A stretch of 60,338 nucleotides of DNA from Nitrospira sp. (GCA_020853775.1 JADYYH010000111.1:1-60338), one strand, 5' to 3'. Shown: positions 39,266 to 50,343, counted from the stretch's first letter. Notes: generated from the sequence alone by a model not told the origin. Made by a program: numbers and translations.

Positions 39266-40036
39266 CTACGCCGCCCCCGGCCGAACCGGCACTCCGCGGT
39301 CACGCAAATAGGCCTTGGCCTCTTGAATGGTATGGGTCCGGTAGTGAAAAATCGACGCAGCCAGCACCGCCTCGGCCTTGCCTTTGACCAGCCCGTCATA
39401 GAGGTGTTCCAGGGTGCCCACTCCCCCCGAGGCAATCACCGGAATAGACAGGCTCTCCGACACAGCGGCCGTCAGTGCCAGATCATATCCGTTTTGGCGG
39501 CCATCCTGATCCATGCTGGTTAACAGAATTTCGCCTGCCCCGTAGCCTGCCATACGCTGCGCCCATTCAACCGCATCAAGTCCGGTCGCTTTTCGTCCGC
39601 CGTGAGTATACACCTGCCAATGTCCACCGGCCTCCGTTCGCTTGGCATCGATGGCCACCACAATGCATTGCGTGCCGAAACGCTGGGCTGCCTCACGAAC
39701 GAATTCCGGTTGCTGAACCGCGGTCGTATTGATACTGACCTTATCCGCCCCGGCGTTCAGCAATGTGCGAATATCATCCAGCGTGCGCACGCCTCCCCCG
39801 ACCGTCACGGGCATAAACACCCGGGCGGCAGTTCGCTCTACCACATCGATGATGGTCTTACGGTTTTCATGCGACGCCGTGATGTCCAGGAAACAGAGTT
39901 CGTCCGCGCCTTCACGATCATAGATGGTAGCTACCTCGACCGGATCGCCTGCATCGCGCAAATTGACGAAACTGACGCCCTTGACGACTCGCCCATCCTT
40001 CACGTCCAAACAGGGAATGATGCGTTTGGTCAACAT
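39266..40036 (-). CDS. hisF: Imidazole glycerol phosphate synthase, cyclase subunit
   Basis: A 256-residue TIM barrel that closes the imidazole ring using ammonia from HisH. Catalytic Asp11 is in [20 protein letters not shown] and Asp130 in [10 protein letters not shown]. Phosphate-binding loops are seen at [20 protein letters not shown] and [15 protein letters not shown]. Normal length; 71 bp after hisA. Confidence 0.97.
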   Translation of the reverse strand: MLTKRIIPCLDVKDGRVVKGVSFVNLRDAGDPVEVATIYDREGADELCFLDITASHENRKTIIDVVERTAARVFMPVTVGGGVRTLDDIRTLLNAGADKVSINTTAVQQPEFVREAAQRFGTQCIVVAIDAKRTEAGGHWQVYTHGGRKATGLDAVEWAQRMAGYGAGEILLTSMDQDGRQNGYDLALTAAVSESLSIPVIASGGVGTLEHLYDGLVKGKAEAVLAASIFHYRTHTIQEAKAYLRDRGVPVRPGAA

Positions 40037-40107
40037 ATGAATTCGTAACGCACGAAACAGGACACGCGAAACGACGCGATTCTACTTCTGCCCCTCGTAC
40101 GGCATGC

Positions 40108-40833
40108 TCAACGATTCCCGATGGCAGCAACCGCCGTCGCATAGTCCAACTTGCCGTCATACAGGGCCTTGCCCACAATGGCCCCCTCCACCCGATGGCC
40201 GAGTGCGCGGACCGCCAGCAGATCCTCCACCCGACTGATGCCGCCGGACGCAATGACGGGAAAGGATGAACAGTCGACGACCTCCCGTAACGCTGCAAGG
40301 TTCGGTCCATTCAGCATGCCGTCACGCGCAATGTCGGTATAGATCACCGCGCCCAGTTCATGGTCGGCGAGTTCACGGAGGAGGTCAATAGCCTTGGTCT
40401 CGGACACCGCGGTCCAGCCCTTGACCGCGACCTTGCCGTCCCGCGCGTCAAGGCCCAGCAAAATACGCTGAGGAAACTCCCGGCAAGCCTGCGCCAAAAA
40501 GGTGCGATCCGTGAGGGCAGCCGTTCCGAGGACGACCCGCGCGACTCCCGCGCGCAAATATTTTCGCACCGTCTCAATGGTTCGGATGCCACCCCCGACC
40601 TGCACGTTGACACTGACGGCCTTCATCGCTGCTTCGATCTGAGGAAGGTTTTTCGGCTCGCCATCAACAGCGCCGTTGAGATCGACGATGTGAATGAGAT
40701 CGGCCCCCTGCTCCTGCCAACGCCTTGCCACCGACGGGACGTCCTCGGAATACACGGTTTCCGCCCCCATATCCCCCTGTCGCAGCCGCACACAACGACC
40801 ATCCTTCAAATCGATTGCCGGAATTACACGCAT
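40108..40833 (-). CDS. hisA: ProFAR isomerase (HisA)
   Basis: A 241-residue TIM barrel that isomerises ProFAR to PRFAR. Asp8 is in VIPAIDLKDGRCVRLRQGD and the second catalytic Asp in IYTDIARDGMLNGPN (about 168-180). Loops GGGIRTIETVRKYLRAGVAR and IASGGISRVEDL bind phosphates. It follows a lipoprotein gene by 23 bp within the his operon. Confidence 0.97.
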   Translation of the reverse strand: MRVIPAIDLKDGRCVRLRQGDMGAETVYSEDVPSVARRWQEQGADLIHIVDLNGAVDGEPKNLPQIEAAMKAVSVNVQVGGGIRTIETVRKYLRAGVARVVLGTAALTDRTFLAQACREFPQRILLGLDARDGKVAVKGWTAVSETKAIDLLRELADHELGAVIYTDIARDGMLNGPNLAALREVVDCSSFPVIASGGISRVEDLLAVRALGHRVEGAIVGKALYDGKLDYATAVAAIGNR

Positions 40834-40856
40834 GCCCGCACCTGTTTCCTCACCCG

Positions 40857-41594
40857 TTATTTCCCTTCACCCGCTTCGCCGCCAAATGGAAACGCGTCCG
40901 CCAATTCGCTCGCACCATAGGCCGCCAACTCTTCAGCTGTCACGAATGTCCCATAGCGCTGAACGAATCCGAGAATATCTTCGGTCATCGGCCGCTGCTT
41001 TTCGTAGTAGTTGCCTTCCCACAAGACCATACCATCAGGAGCCACCAATTTTACCTCGAATCCCACGGCAGCCGGAGGATCCGCTCCCAGCCGACTTCCG
41101 ACACGTTCTTGATACACCAACACCTTCCCGCTGAGCGCGGCATCGGCCTTGAGGCGCTGCGCAATTTTGTGAGCCGGAATGGTCTCGGCAGAGGCGGCTC
41201 CTCCAGAAAGATCGCGTGCCGCCCCAATCGCGTCCTGAGGAGACAGGACGTGTAACCCCGGCTTGGCCTTGAGCCTCGACCACATGAGATCGGTAATCTT
41301 TTCGCCGGCATCGGGGGGCACAAGATGCGTTCGCCGGACAAACTGATCGGTTGTCGGAGGAAAGGTTGGCGCCACATCGGAGCGTCTGACGCCGGAAGGC
41401 ACAGGAAAGGATGGCCCGCTCGTGTCAATGGCCTGAGGCGTCGCCAACGTCTCAAAGGGAATCAGCACGATTTTGTGTACCTGATACTTTCCAGCTTGAG
41501 TAGAGGACTTGCTGGTAACTTTGGTTCCGCTGCATCCTGTGGTCAGCATGACAGCCAGCAGTATGAGCAAGATGCGTGAAGCGGTAGCTCTCAC
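40857..41594 (-). CDS. Lipoprotein of unknown function inside the his operon
   Basis: A 245-residue protein with a lipoprotein signal peptide (hydrophobic 8-19, lipobox LTTGC with Cys21). After a Ser/Pro linker there is an alpha/beta domain: KIVLIPFETLATP, then LMWSRLKAKPGLHVLSP, AQRLKADAALSGKVLVYQE and FEVKLVAPDGMVLWEGNYYE. This arrangement resembles the CsgG/LpoB/GNA1162-like group of small outer-membrane lipoproteins, but I cannot name it. It starts 4 bases inside the end of hisH (ATGA overlap), so it is translated with the pathway genes. No reason for this placement is visible. Confidence 0.8.
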   Translation of the reverse strand: MRATASRILLILLAVMLTTGCSGTKVTSKSSTQAGKYQVHKIVLIPFETLATPQAIDTSGPSFPVPSGVRRSDVAPTFPPTTDQFVRRTHLVPPDAGEKITDLMWSRLKAKPGLHVLSPQDAIGAARDLSGGAASAETIPAHKIAQRLKADAALSGKVLVYQERVGSRLGADPPAAVGFEVKLVAPDGMVLWEGNYYEKQRPMTEDILGFVQRYGTFVTAEELAAYGASELADAFPFGGEAGEGK

Positions 41595-42199
41595 GTCCAG
41601 GCACCGAAGTTCTTGATGACCTGAAGCCCGACGGCCTGACTCTTCTCAGGATGGAACTGGCAAGCGACGACATTGTCCTTCCACACAGCGGACGCGAATG
41701 GAAGGCCGTATTCCGTCACGGTCGCCACTACCGCGGGATCGGTGGGCTCGACGTAATAGGAGTGCACGAAATAACAATAACTGCCCGGTGCAATCCCGGA
41801 AAATGGAGGCGCGGGTCGCATGATGCGTATGTCGTTCCACCCCATATGCGGCACCTTCAACGAAGGATCCACGACAAACTTCTTCACGCGGCCGGGAATG
41901 ATTCCCAACCCTTTGTGTGTCCCGAATTCTTCACTCTCCGAGAACAGCAGTTGCAGTCCCAGACAAATACCCAAAAACGGTTTGCCGGATTGAATGGCGG
42001 TGTGAATCGGCGCAATCAGCTCATATCGCACCAGATTCCCCATGCAATCCCCAAAGGCCCCTACCCCCGGCAACACTACATGACTAGCATTCGCAATGAC
42101 GCGAGCCTCGCGCGTGACCACGGCCTGATGCCCCACGGCTTCAAACGCCTTGGAGACACTGCGCAAGTTACCCATGCCGTAATCAATGATGGCAATCAT
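41591..42199 (-). CDS. hisH: Imidazole glycerol phosphate synthase, glutamine amidotransferase subunit
   Basis: A 202-residue class I amidotransferase that supplies ammonia to HisF. The nucleophile is in KPFLGICLGLQLLFSESEE (Cys near 80), the oxyanion region is VVLPGVGAFGDCMGN, and the catalytic His-Glu pair is in VVACQFHPEKSQAVG (about 183-187). Normal length. Confidence 0.97.
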   Translation of the reverse strand: MIAIIDYGMGNLRSVSKAFEAVGHQAVVTREARVIANASHVVLPGVGAFGDCMGNLVRYELIAPIHTAIQSGKPFLGICLGLQLLFSESEEFGTHKGLGIIPGRVKKFVVDPSLKVPHMGWNDIRIMRPAPPFSGIAPGSYCYFVHSYYVEPTDPAVVATVTEYGLPFASAVWKDNVVACQFHPEKSQAVGLQVIKNFGAWT

Positions 42200-42259
42200 G
42201 TTGTATTCGTAGGCACACGTTGAGGGCCGCTACCGATTCCCGTCACACGGACGATTCCG

Positions 42260-42865
42260 CTAGAGGCTTCCCTTCGTCGAAAGAACTCTCCCCGACAGCC
42301 GCTCTTCCGGCATGGTGGCGTGATCCAGCGCCCGCGCCAACGCCTTGAAGATGGCTTCCATGATGTGGTGAGGATTCCGTCCATATTGAAGGTTCACGTG
42401 GAGATTGAGGCCGCCATGAGTGACGAAGGCCTGGAAAAAATCCTCGAAGAGCCCCAGATCGAACGTCTTGATCTTCCGGTCCGGCAAACTGACGTTATAG
42501 ACCAGATAGGGCCGGCCGCTAAGATCCACCGTAACCTGCGCCAGGGTTTCGTCGAGCGGCACGGAAGCCCACCCGAAGCGCTTGATCCCCGCCTTTTCTC
42601 CCAATGCCTGATGCAGCACCTTGCCCATGACGATGCCGACATCCTCCACCGTATGATGTTCGTCGATATCGATATCGCCCTTGGCCTGTACGGTGAGATC
42701 GAAAAACCCATGTTTGGCCAACAGATCCAACATGTGGTCAAAAAACCGAATAGACGTATCGATCTTCCCCTGGCCTGTACCGTCCAAGGTCCATTCGACG
42801 CGGATATCGGTTTCCTTCGTTGCGCGATGCAGCGAGGCCTGTCTGGGAGCTCCGGTGTGTTTCAT
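42260..42865 (-). CDS. hisB: Imidazoleglycerol-phosphate dehydratase
   Basis: A 201-residue monofunctional HisB. It has the family landmarks [39 protein letters not shown] and [20 protein letters not shown], with the metal-binding His clusters. There is no fused histidinol phosphatase domain. It overlaps hisD by 4 bases. Confidence 0.97.
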   Translation of the reverse strand: MKHTGAPRQASLHRATKETDIRVEWTLDGTGQGKIDTSIRFFDHMLDLLAKHGFFDLTVQAKGDIDIDEHHTVEDVGIVMGKVLHQALGEKAGIKRFGWASVPLDETLAQVTVDLSGRPYLVYNVSLPDRKIKTFDLGLFEDFFQAFVTHGGLNLHVNLQYGRNPHHIMEAIFKALARALDHATMPEERLSGRVLSTKGSL

Positions 42866-44145
42866 GAAAACCTGCTTTGAGCTGATTTAGCGTGCGCATC
42901 GAAGCCTTCGATATGCGCCAGTCTGACGATATGATCCTTGGCTTTCGTCAATTCTTCCCTGGTGTAATGCACGATATTGCTGACCTTCACGTAGTCATTG
43001 ACCGACAACGGCGAAAAGAACCGGGCGGTGGCGCCGGTCGGGAGCACGTGATTCGGACCGGCTACGTAATCCGCCACGGCAGGCGGCGTATAACGACCCA
43101 GAAACAGTGCGCCGGCATGGCGAATCTGCTCCAGATAATCAAACGGGCGATCCACCGATAAGGTCAAATGTTCAGGCGCAATGTCGTTCGCCACCTCAAT
43201 AGCTTCGTCCATCGTACCAACGACGAAAGCGACAAAGTGCCGCGCAATCGATTTGGCTGCGATTTTTTCTCGCTGCAACCCTTTCAACTGGGTCTGAATG
43301 AGGCGTACGACCTCTTTGGCCAGCGTTGCGGAGGTGGTCACCAGGTAGACCTGCGCATCTTCGTCATGTTCGGCTTCACACAACAAATCGGCTGCGACAT
43401 GCGCCGGCTTCGCCTCATCATCCGCGACTACCAACAGCTCGCTGGGCCCGGCCACCATATCGATCCCAACGGTGCCATAGAGCAACCGCTTGGCCGTCGC
43501 GACATACATGTTTCCCGGCCCCACAATCTTATCCACTTTGGCGATGCTCTTCGTCCCAAAGGCCATCGCGCCGATGGCCTGTACTCCGCCGACTCGATAG
43601 ATTTCATCGACACCGGCGATATCAGCCGCGACCAGCAAATACGGGTTGATCTCGCCCTTCGGCGTGGGCGTGCACATGACGATCCGTCGTACACCTGCCA
43701 CCTTTGCCGGAATCGCACACATCAGCACCGAGGACGGATAGACGGCTTTGCCACCCGGCACATACACGCCGACGGCATCGAGTGCGGTCACCATCTGGCC
43801 GAGCGTGGCGTTCTCCTCCTGGTACATCCAGGTTTTGGTGCGCTGCCGTTCGTGAAACTGCCGCACCCGGTCAGCAGCATACCGGAGCGAATCGCCCTCA
43901 TCTTTGCGAATATGGTAATAGGCGTCCTTGATTTCCTCCGGTGTCACACGGATCTGATCGAGCGTCAACGAGAGGCGATCGAACTTCTTGGTGTACCGCA
44001 GCACCGCACGATCTCCGCCTTTCTCCACCGCCCGAAGGATCGCGCGCACGCTTTTCTCGACACTTGCCGCTTGCGAACGCGAGCGGGTCGTGATTTTTCG
44101 TATGGCTTTGGCGAAGGCGCGATCGGTATGCTCGAGAATAGTCAT
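42862..44145 (-). CDS. hisD: Histidinol dehydrogenase
   Basis: A 427-residue zinc enzyme that oxidises histidinol to histidine in two NAD-dependent steps. It starts [15 protein letters not shown] at ATG 44145; the frame open to 44190 is Arg-rich and unlike the family. Motifs are [56 protein letters not shown] and the catalytic [12 protein letters not shown], with [20 protein letters not shown] near the end. It follows hisG by 84 bp. Confidence 0.97.
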   Translation of the reverse strand: MTILEHTDRAFAKAIRKITTRSRSQAASVEKSVRAILRAVEKGGDRAVLRYTKKFDRLSLTLDQIRVTPEEIKDAYYHIRKDEGDSLRYAADRVRQFHERQRTKTWMYQEENATLGQMVTALDAVGVYVPGGKAVYPSSVLMCAIPAKVAGVRRIVMCTPTPKGEINPYLLVAADIAGVDEIYRVGGVQAIGAMAFGTKSIAKVDKIVGPGNMYVATAKRLLYGTVGIDMVAGPSELLVVADDEAKPAHVAADLLCEAEHDEDAQVYLVTTSATLAKEVVRLIQTQLKGLQREKIAAKSIARHFVAFVVGTMDEAIEVANDIAPEHLTLSVDRPFDYLEQIRHAGALFLGRYTPPAVADYVAGPNHVLPTGATARFFSPLSVNDYVKVSNIVHYTREELTKAKDHIVRLAHIEGFDAHAKSAQSRFS

Positions 44146-44229
44146 GACATCCGTCCTGCCGCTGCGCCGCCTGTCGCGGCGTCGCATCATGGGAACCCAC
44201 GACCACCCGCGTGGGAAAGGTTGGCCGCG

Positions 44230-44904
44230 CTACGTCGCAGCCACGGCTGTGCGCAGCCGATCGATCAACACCTGTAACGGTTCATGTTTCAATTTGAGGC
44301 TGGCCCGATTGACGATCAACCGTGCAGTGGAGTGGGTGATGACCTCCACCTCTGCCAGATCATGGGCCCTCAAGGTGCTGCCCGTCTCAACCAGATCGAC
44401 AATGCGATCAGCGAGTCCAACAATCGGGGCCAGTTCTATCGACCCGTACAGTTTGACGATCTCAACCGGCATTCCGCGCTGATTGAAGTAGCGCTCGGTG
44501 ACGTTGGGATACTTCGTCGCCACCCGGATCTTCGATGACCACCGATCCGGTGACGGCTGCCCCTGCAACGCAGCGACCGAGATTCTACACGCTCCCACCT
44601 TTAAATCCAACGGCTCATAGACATCGCTGCCCTGCTCCAGCAAGACATCTTTCCCTACCACGCCGACATCCGCCGCTCCATGCTCGACATACGTTGGGAC
44701 GTCGGTCGGCCTCACGATCAGGAAGGTCGCATTATTGGCGGCACAGTCGAAGACCAGCTTCCGGCTTTCCACCGACAACCCCAGGCTATAGTAACCGGCC
44801 GCTTTCATGAGATCGAGCACCGGTCCGAGTAATTTCCCTTTCGACAGCGCGATCGTGAGTCCCTTCGGTGTTTCGTCTTGCGATCTCCTCGCCTTCACGT
44901 TCAC
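44230..44904 (-). CDS. hisG: ATP phosphoribosyltransferase, short form
   Basis: A 224-residue catalytic subunit for the first step of histidine synthesis. It shows [40 protein letters not shown] and the PRPP loop [16 protein letters not shown]. The C-terminal regulatory domain of the long form is missing, so by family rule it needs a HisZ partner for activity; no hisZ is in this window. It starts 4 bases inside the end of murA. Confidence 0.95.
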   Translation of the reverse strand: MNVKARRSQDETPKGLTIALSKGKLLGPVLDLMKAAGYYSLGLSVESRKLVFDCAANNATFLIVRPTDVPTYVEHGAADVGVVGKDVLLEQGSDVYEPLDLKVGACRISVAALQGQPSPDRWSSKIRVATKYPNVTERYFNQRGMPVEIVKLYGSIELAPIVGLADRIVDLVETGSTLRAHDLAEVEVITHSTARLIVNRASLKLKHEPLQVLIDRLRTAVAAT

Positions 44905-46157
44905 TTTCCCTTTCTCCGCTCGATGCTGGCCCCCAGGGTCCGGAACTTTTCCTCTAACCGCTCATAGCCGCGATCGAGATGATACACGCGCGACACCTCC
45001 GTGGTGCCTTCTGCCGCCAGGCCGGCGACGATCAACCCCGCGCTCGCGCGAAGATCCGATGCCATCACCGGCGCGCCCGTCAATTGCTCTTTGCCCGTAA
45101 TCACCACCCGGTTGCCCTCGACGCGAATATCCGCCCCCATGCGACGCAGTTCTTCCACATGCATGAACCGGCTCTCAAAAATCGTCTCGGTGACCACGCT
45201 GGTCCCTTCGGCCACCGCCATCAAGGCGACAAACTGCGCCTGCATGTCGGTGGGAAATCCGGGATGCGGGCTCGTTCGCACATTCGTCCCTTTTAATCGC
45301 CCGGTAACGGTAAGACGAACTCGTTCTTTTTCCTCAATTAGCTCAACACCACTTTCCCGCAGTTTCATTAAGAGCGGTTCCATGTGCTCAGGACGACACC
45401 GATCGACCACAATGTCGCCGCCGGTGATGGCGCCGGCCACCAGATACGTTCCGGCCTCGATGCGGTCGGGAATGACTTCATGATCGGCGCCATGCAATTC
45501 GGTCACGCCTTCGATCGTAATCATGTCCGTTCCTGCACCGGTGATGCGCGCACCGCGCTTGACGAGGAACGCCGCCAGATCGCTGATCTCGGGCTCCTTC
45601 GCGGCGTTCTCCAACACCGTCGTGCCCTCTGCCAGCACGGCCGCCATCATGAGATTCTCGGTACCAGTCACGCTGGGCGTATCAAAGTAAATGCGACTGC
45701 CTTGCAAACGACGCGCGGTCGCCTTGATGTATCCATGTTCGATTTCGACCGTGGCCCCCATTTTCTCCAGACCGGCCAGGTGAAAGTTCACCGGTCGAGA
45801 GCCGATCGCGCAGCCTCCGGGAAGCGAGACCTTTGCCTCGCCCAAACGAGCCACCAGCGGACCCAACACCAGAACCGATGCCCGCATGGTGCGGACTAAA
45901 TCGTATGGCGCTTCGGTAGAGGCAATGGCTTGGGCCTGGACAACCGTCTGGTCACCCTCCTGAGTGACGGCAATCCCCAACATGCGGAGCAGCTTCCCCA
46001 TGGTCAGCACATCGACCACTCCGGGCATGTTCGAGAGAACGCATTCGCCCCCGCCAAGAATGGTGGAGGCCAGAATCGGCAAGGCAGCGTTTTTTGCCCC
46101 GCTGGTGCGCACTTCGCCGTGCAGCCGCCGTCCACCTTGAATAAGAATTTGATCCAT
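44901..46157 (-). CDS. murA: UDP-N-acetylglucosamine 1-carboxyvinyltransferase
   Basis: A 418-residue EPSP-synthase-fold enzyme for the first committed step of peptidoglycan synthesis. It starts [20 protein letters not shown]. The loop [20 protein letters not shown] (about 111-130) holds the Cys targeted by fosfomycin. R/K and Asp active-site segments NAALPILAS and [17 protein letters not shown] are present. It heads the his genes, an arrangement seen in several bacteria. Confidence 0.97.
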   Translation of the reverse strand: MDQILIQGGRRLHGEVRTSGAKNAALPILASTILGGGECVLSNMPGVVDVLTMGKLLRMLGIAVTQEGDQTVVQAQAIASTEAPYDLVRTMRASVLVLGPLVARLGEAKVSLPGGCAIGSRPVNFHLAGLEKMGATVEIEHGYIKATARRLQGSRIYFDTPSVTGTENLMMAAVLAEGTTVLENAAKEPEISDLAAFLVKRGARITGAGTDMITIEGVTELHGADHEVIPDRIEAGTYLVAGAITGGDIVVDRCRPEHMEPLLMKLRESGVELIEEKERVRLTVTGRLKGTNVRTSPHPGFPTDMQAQFVALMAVAEGTSVVTETIFESRFMHVEELRRMGADIRVEGNRVVITGKEQLTGAPVMASDLRASAGLIVAGLAAEGTTEVSRVYHLDRGYERLEEKFRTLGASIERRKGK

Positions 46158-46214
46158 AGCGTTCAGAGAGTCGATCGACGCATTACCGATTGCCCGCGGA
46201 TGAACTGAGGGGCA

Positions 46215-47123
46215 TCACGATCCTGCTTTGTTTTCAAAACATACGACACGGTCGATTCCGCCCTCATCCTGCAACACTGCATAGGTGCGGAACTGTCCAT
46301 ATTCCTCAGCCTGGCGACAGACAGCAGCCGCTTGGCCGAGTCCGACTTCCATCAAAAGGGCACCACCGGGCTTCAGATACGCGGGTGCCTGCGTGAGGAG
46401 CCGGCGATGCACCTCCATCCCGTCACACCCTCCCGCCAATGCCAAGCGTGGCTCGAAGTCCCTTACCTCGGGCTGAAGCGTCGCGACATCATCGTCCGCG
46501 ATATAGGGAGGATTGGAGACAATCACTTCCATCTGATTCGCTACGCCTTCCTGAGCGATCGCAGTCAGCAGGTCCCCATGGAAACACGAAATCCGCGAGC
46601 CAACCCCGTGCTGTACCATATTAGCTCGCGCAACCAGCAACGCATCGGCCGAAGCGTCAATCGCTAATACACGCGCCGTCGGCAGGGCCAATGCCAGGGA
46701 GACAGCCAAACAACCTGACCCGGTTCCCACATCCACAAGCGTCGCGCCCGGCGTCTGCGCACACCGACGGCCCGCTTCTTCAACCAACAACGCGCTTTCA
46801 GGACGAGGGATGAGGACTGATGGCGTGACGTAAAAATCGCGACCGAGAAACTCTTGCGTACCAAGTAGATACTGCAGCGGTTCACGGGTCACTCGCCGTG
46901 CAATCAGCGTCCGCACCTGCTCCCACTCTGCAACGGTGACCAGGCGTTCCGCGTTGACTCGCTGCATGAGCGGCGACAGGTTCAGAACATGTTCCACCAA
47001 CCAGGCGACTTCCAGAACAGGCTGGTCGATGCCCGCCGCACCCAGGCGAGATTCGAATTCCCTCAGGAGCGCGCCCAGACTCAGTACGGGAGAGGCGACG
47101 CTGGCAAACTGCGGCTGACTCAT
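46215..47123 (-). CDS. prmC: Peptide chain release factor N5-glutamine methyltransferase
   Basis: A 302-residue SAM-dependent enzyme that methylates the GGQ glutamine of release factors. The SAM motif is [20 protein letters not shown] and the catalytic NPPY is in [20 protein letters not shown]. The N-terminal helical domain ([40 protein letters not shown]) is intact. It overlaps prfA, its substrate gene, by 4 bases. Confidence 0.96.
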   Translation of the reverse strand: MSQPQFASVASPVLSLGALLREFESRLGAAGIDQPVLEVAWLVEHVLNLSPLMQRVNAERLVTVAEWEQVRTLIARRVTREPLQYLLGTQEFLGRDFYVTPSVLIPRPESALLVEEAGRRCAQTPGATLVDVGTGSGCLAVSLALALPTARVLAIDASADALLVARANMVQHGVGSRISCFHGDLLTAIAQEGVANQMEVIVSNPPYIADDDVATLQPEVRDFEPRLALAGGCDGMEVHRRLLTQAPAYLKPGGALLMEVGLGQAAAVCRQAEEYGQFRTYAVLQDEGGIDRVVCFENKAGS

Positions 47124-48202
47124 TTTGTGTCCAGACTGGCCAGATGTTCGTAGTGCGCTCTCAGTGCTTGCACGATCTCCTCCAAATCACCCGTCAACAC
47201 CTGATCAAGCTTGTGAACAGTCAGGCCGATGCGGTGGTCAGTGACACGGTTTTGGGGGAAATTGTACGTACGAATTTTTTCGCTCCGGTCACCCGTCCCA
47301 ACCTGTGACTTACGATCTTGCGCAATGGCCGCCTCCTGCTTTTCCCGCTCCGCGTCCACGATCCGCGCTCGCAACGTTCGCATGGCTTTCGTTCGATTTT
47401 TCAGCTGCGACCGCTCATCCTGACAACTGACGACGACGCCGGTTGGAATGTGCGTGATGCGAACGGCTGAATACGTCGTATTGACACTCTGTCCTCCGGC
47501 GCCTGAGGAGCAAAATGTATCGATGCGCAAATCTTTGGGATCGATGTGCACATCCACTTCATCCACCTCGGGCATGACCGCGACGGTCACGGTTGAGGTG
47601 TGTATTCTCCCGCTGGCTTCTGTAGTCGGTACACGCTGCACGCGGTGCACTCCGCTTTCATACCGCAGACGACCATAGGCGCCCTTTCCCTCCAGCAGAG
47701 CGATGACTTCACGATAGCCGCCGATTCCTGTCTCGGAGGCATCAACCACCTCGAGACGAAGGCGATTGCGCTCCGCATATTTGAGGTACATGCGGAAGAG
47801 ATCTCCCGCAAATAAGGCCGCCTCGTCTCCACCCGTTCCAGCCCGGATCTCGAGAAACACGTTCTTCTCGTCTCGCGGATCCTTGGGAGTCAGGAAATCT
47901 TTGGCTCGCGATTCGATATCCAACAACTGCTGGTTCAAATGCTCACGCTCTTCCGCAAAGAGCTGCTTCATATCGGCACCGGTCGAGGAATCCTGCAGCA
48001 TGGACGTTACTTCGTCGAGTTGCTTCTGGATTTGGGCATAGGCGGCAAACTCCTGAGCAGGTTCCTCTAATTCCGTTCGTTCTTTATTAAGCTTGTGAAT
48101 CATCCCCGGCTGATTGAGGACAGTCGGATCCATGAGCTGATTCGTCAGCTCCTGGAAACGCGCAGCCATCCCTTCCCATTTCTTGATCAGCCCATCTTCC
48201 AT
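47120..48202 (-). CDS. prfA: Peptide chain release factor 1
   Basis: A 360-residue release factor recognising UAA and UAG. The GGQ loop is in [20 protein letters not shown] (about 235) and the decoding domain includes [23 protein letters not shown] 48202 gives the standard length; the longer frame to 48259 would pass through the rpmE terminator and is rejected. prmC follows. Confidence 0.96.
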   Translation of the reverse strand: MEDGLIKKWEGMAARFQELTNQLMDPTVLNQPGMIHKLNKERTELEEPAQEFAAYAQIQKQLDEVTSMLQDSSTGADMKQLFAEEREHLNQQLLDIESRAKDFLTPKDPRDEKNVFLEIRAGTGGDEAALFAGDLFRMYLKYAERNRLRLEVVDASETGIGGYREVIALLEGKGAYGRLRYESGVHRVQRVPTTEASGRIHTSTVTVAVMPEVDEVDVHIDPKDLRIDTFCSSGAGGQSVNTTYSAVRITHIPTGVVVSCQDERSQLKNRTKAMRTLRARIVDAEREKQEAAIAQDRKSQVGTGDRSEKIRTYNFPQNRVTDHRIGLTVHKLDQVLTGDLEEIVQALRAHYEHLASLDTK

Positions 48203-48235
48203 GTCTCGCCCATTCCGGCCATAGCCCTGAAGCCC

Positions 48236-48275
48236 AAAAAACAAGAGACCCTGCCCCAAAAGGAAGCAGGGTCTC
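48236..48275 (-). terminator. Rho-independent terminator after rpmE
   Basis: On the minus strand GAGACCCTGC (48275-48266) pairs with GCAGGGTCTC (48254-48245), with an A/T extension and a U-run at 48241-48236. It sits 20 nt past the rpmE stop and 34 nt before prfA. Confidence 0.88.
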
Positions 48276-48295
48276 CATGATGTCCTGACTGAGGC

Positions 48296-48502
48296 CTACT
48301 TGTCTTTTTTGGCGTACTTCTTTTTAAACCGTTCGACACGCCCTTCCGTATCGACGATCTTCTGGGTTCCGGTAAAGAACGGATGGCACCCTGCGCAAAT
48401 ATCGACCTTGATGTCACCAATAGTGGATCGGGTCTTGAACGTGTTCCCGCAAGCACAATGCACGGTAGCTTCACGGTAAACTGGATGAATTCCCTTTTGC
48501 AT
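48296..48502 (-). CDS. rpmE: Ribosomal protein L31 (zinc form)
   Basis: A 68-residue ribosomal protein of the 50S subunit. It keeps zinc ligands in [14 protein letters not shown] and [16 protein letters not shown], so it is the Zn-containing C+ type. The basic C-terminal tail ([13 protein letters not shown]) is typical. It has its own likely promoter (48560-48589) and terminator. Confidence 0.97.
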   Translation of the reverse strand: MQKGIHPVYREATVHCACGNTFKTRSTIGDIKVDICAGCHPFFTGTQKIVDTEGRVERFKKKYAKKDK

Positions 48503-48559
48503 ACCTGCTCCTCTACTGACCTTGATTCGTTGACTCGTCCTGCTCGCCAGGGGTGCACG

Positions 48560-48589
48560 ACTTTACACTGGAGTGGCCTGCACTGGCAA
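48560..48589 (-). promoter_or_regulatory. Probable rpmE promoter
   Basis: TTGCCA (48589-48584) and TAAAGT (48565-48560) with an 18-nt spacer lie just past the rho stop codon and 58 nt upstream of the rpmE ATG. Confidence 0.45.
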
Positions 48590-48596
48590 GCGGCGC

Positions 48597-49844
48597 TTAC
48601 CGATTCATGGATTGCAAAAATTCCTGGTTGGTTTTGGTCCCGCCGATCTTGTCCATGAGGAACTCCATGGCTTCCATGGTGCCCAACGGGCTCAAGACCT
48701 TGCGCAAAATCCACATCTTGTTTAAGCGGTCGCGATCGACCAGCAGCTCTTCTTTGCGCGTGCCGGATTGACTGATATCGATGGCGGGGAAGAGCCGCTT
48801 GTCGGCCAACCGCCGATCCAAATGCACTTCCATATTGCCGGTCCCCTTGAACTCTTCGAAGATCACATCGTCCATACGGCTGCCGGTATCGATCAGCGCG
48901 GTGGCCATGATGGTCAAGCTGCCGCCGTTTTCAATATTCCGAGCCGCACCGAAAAACCGCTTCGGCCGCTGGAGGGCATTGGAGTCAAGACCGCCCGAAA
49001 GGACCTTTCCGCTGGGAGGGGCGATCGTGTTGTATGCCCGAGCCAATCGAGTGATGCTATCGAGCAGAATGACCACATCTTTTTTGTGCTCAACCAGGCG
49101 CTTGGCTTTCTCCAATACCATCTCAGCGACCTGCGCATGCCGCTGAGCCGGCTCGTCAAAGGTCGAGCTGATGACTTCAGCTTTCACCTGGCGCTGCCAA
49201 TCCGTAACCTCTTCCGGGCGCTCGTCGATCAAGAGCACGATAAGCGTGACTTCCTTATGATTCTTGAGAATAGCTCGGGCGATCGCCTGCAACAGCATAG
49301 TTTTTCCGGTTCGTGGGGCAGCGACAATCAAGCCGCGCTGGCCCTTGCCGATCGGCGTCGTAAGATCCATGACGCGCGTGCAATATTCTTCCCGGTCAAA
49401 CTCCAGATTTAAACGTTCTTCTGGATAGAGCGGGGTGAGGTTGTCGAAGAGTATCTTGTCACGCGCGACTTCCGGATCCTCATAGTTGACCTTTTCCACC
49501 TTGAGCAAAGCGAAATAGCGTTCGCTTTCTTTCGGTGGGCGGATCTGGCCCGACACGATATCCCCGGTCCTAAGATTGAAGCGGCGAATCTGTGACGGCG
49601 AGATATAGATATCGTCAGGCCCCGGCAAATAGTTGGAATCTGGCGCTCGAAGGAATCCGAAGCCGTCCGGCAACGTCTCCAAGACACCTTCGCCAAATAC
49701 CACGCCGTTTTTCTCAGTCTGCGCCTGTAAGATGGCGAAAATGAGCTCTTGCTTGCGAAGGTTCGCCGCGCCTTCAATCTTTAAATCCCGGGCCACCTCA
49801 TTCAGGTCGGCAATCGACTTCTGTTTGAGTTCCGCGAGATGCAT
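48597..49844 (-). CDS. rho: Transcription termination factor Rho
   Basis: A 415-residue hexameric RNA helicase. The N-terminal RNA-binding domain (about 1-125) includes [20 protein letters not shown] and [20 protein letters not shown]. The ATPase domain has Walker A in [20 protein letters not shown], Walker B around [18 protein letters not shown] and the R-loop [23 protein letters not shown] 49844 (GGGG AAGTT upstream) is the standard N terminus [10 protein letters not shown]. It has a long leader. Confidence 0.97.
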   Translation of the reverse strand: MHLAELKQKSIADLNEVARDLKIEGAANLRKQELIFAILQAQTEKNGVVFGEGVLETLPDGFGFLRAPDSNYLPGPDDIYISPSQIRRFNLRTGDIVSGQIRPPKESERYFALLKVEKVNYEDPEVARDKILFDNLTPLYPEERLNLEFDREEYCTRVMDLTTPIGKGQRGLIVAAPRTGKTMLLQAIARAILKNHKEVTLIVLLIDERPEEVTDWQRQVKAEVISSTFDEPAQRHAQVAEMVLEKAKRLVEHKKDVVILLDSITRLARAYNTIAPPSGKVLSGGLDSNALQRPKRFFGAARNIENGGSLTIMATALIDTGSRMDDVIFEEFKGTGNMEVHLDRRLADKRLFPAIDISQSGTRKEELLVDRDRLNKMWILRKVLSPLGTMEAMEFLMDKIGGTKTNQEFLQSMNR

Positions 49845-50155
49845 AACTTCCCCTTTAACCTGTGTCATACCTCTTCCCTATCAGGCTCTCAACCCGATAG
49901 CCCCCCAAATGAGAAAAACGATTTAGTACTCATGAACGAATTCACGGAAGTGATTTGTCTAGGTATCAACCTGTTGGTTGTTTATGGCAGGATCGCTTTG
50001 ATGAAGGCGCTGTTGATTGCAAACTTGCAGAAATGAAAGTAACCCCCCTGTTGCACACTCGACGCTCGACGACCTTGGGATTTTACGATTGGAATGGACT
50101 CGGAAGCTGATGCACAGAAGGTATTGCGTTTGCTCAGAATCGCGAAGTTATCGTC
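49845..50155 (-). other. Long 5' leader of rho
   Basis: From the promoter at 50156-50184 the transcript would run about 300 nt before the rho ATG. No gene is seen in it. Long rho leaders are known sites of Rho autoregulation in other bacteria; whether this one has C-rich unstructured loading sites was not tested. Confidence 0.5.
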
Positions 50156-50184
50156 ATTCTAGCGTCCAGCCTTCTCATTGTCAA
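50156..50184 (-). promoter_or_regulatory. Sigma70 promoter of rho
   Basis: TTGACA (50184-50179), a 17-nt spacer and TAGAAT (50161-50156) on the minus strand; five of six -10 bases and all -35 bases match consensus. Confidence 0.78.
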
Positions 50185-50343
50185 CAAATATCACCCCGTA
50201 AAACCGATCTCCCGTCCCACCTGACTATTGCCGAATGGGCGAGCGCGATCGTGCAACCTACTCCTGCCACCCCTGGAAACGGTTCCGGGACCTTCGGTTG
50301 CAGCCCAGCAACCATTATGCTAAAGATCGCAGGAGGAATTCTT
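50185..50343. other. Gap before the DUF2203 gene
   Basis: No gene is seen. A GGTTGCAGCCCAGCAACC hairpin (7-bp arms partly paired) sits 40-60 nt before the GTG start. It may be a leader structure, but no known riboswitch was recognised and no clear plus-strand promoter was found. Confidence 0.35.

Noticed and set aside
43168-44277. 369-codon plus-strand frame opposite hisD
   Set aside because: Antisense shadow of hisD/hisG in a GC-rich genome; no ribosome site, His/Arg-rich composition and no family resemblance.
50220-50343. Riboswitch before the DUF2203 gene
   Set aside because: A hairpin is present, but no conserved core of c-di-GMP, SAM, cobalamin or glycine classes could be found.
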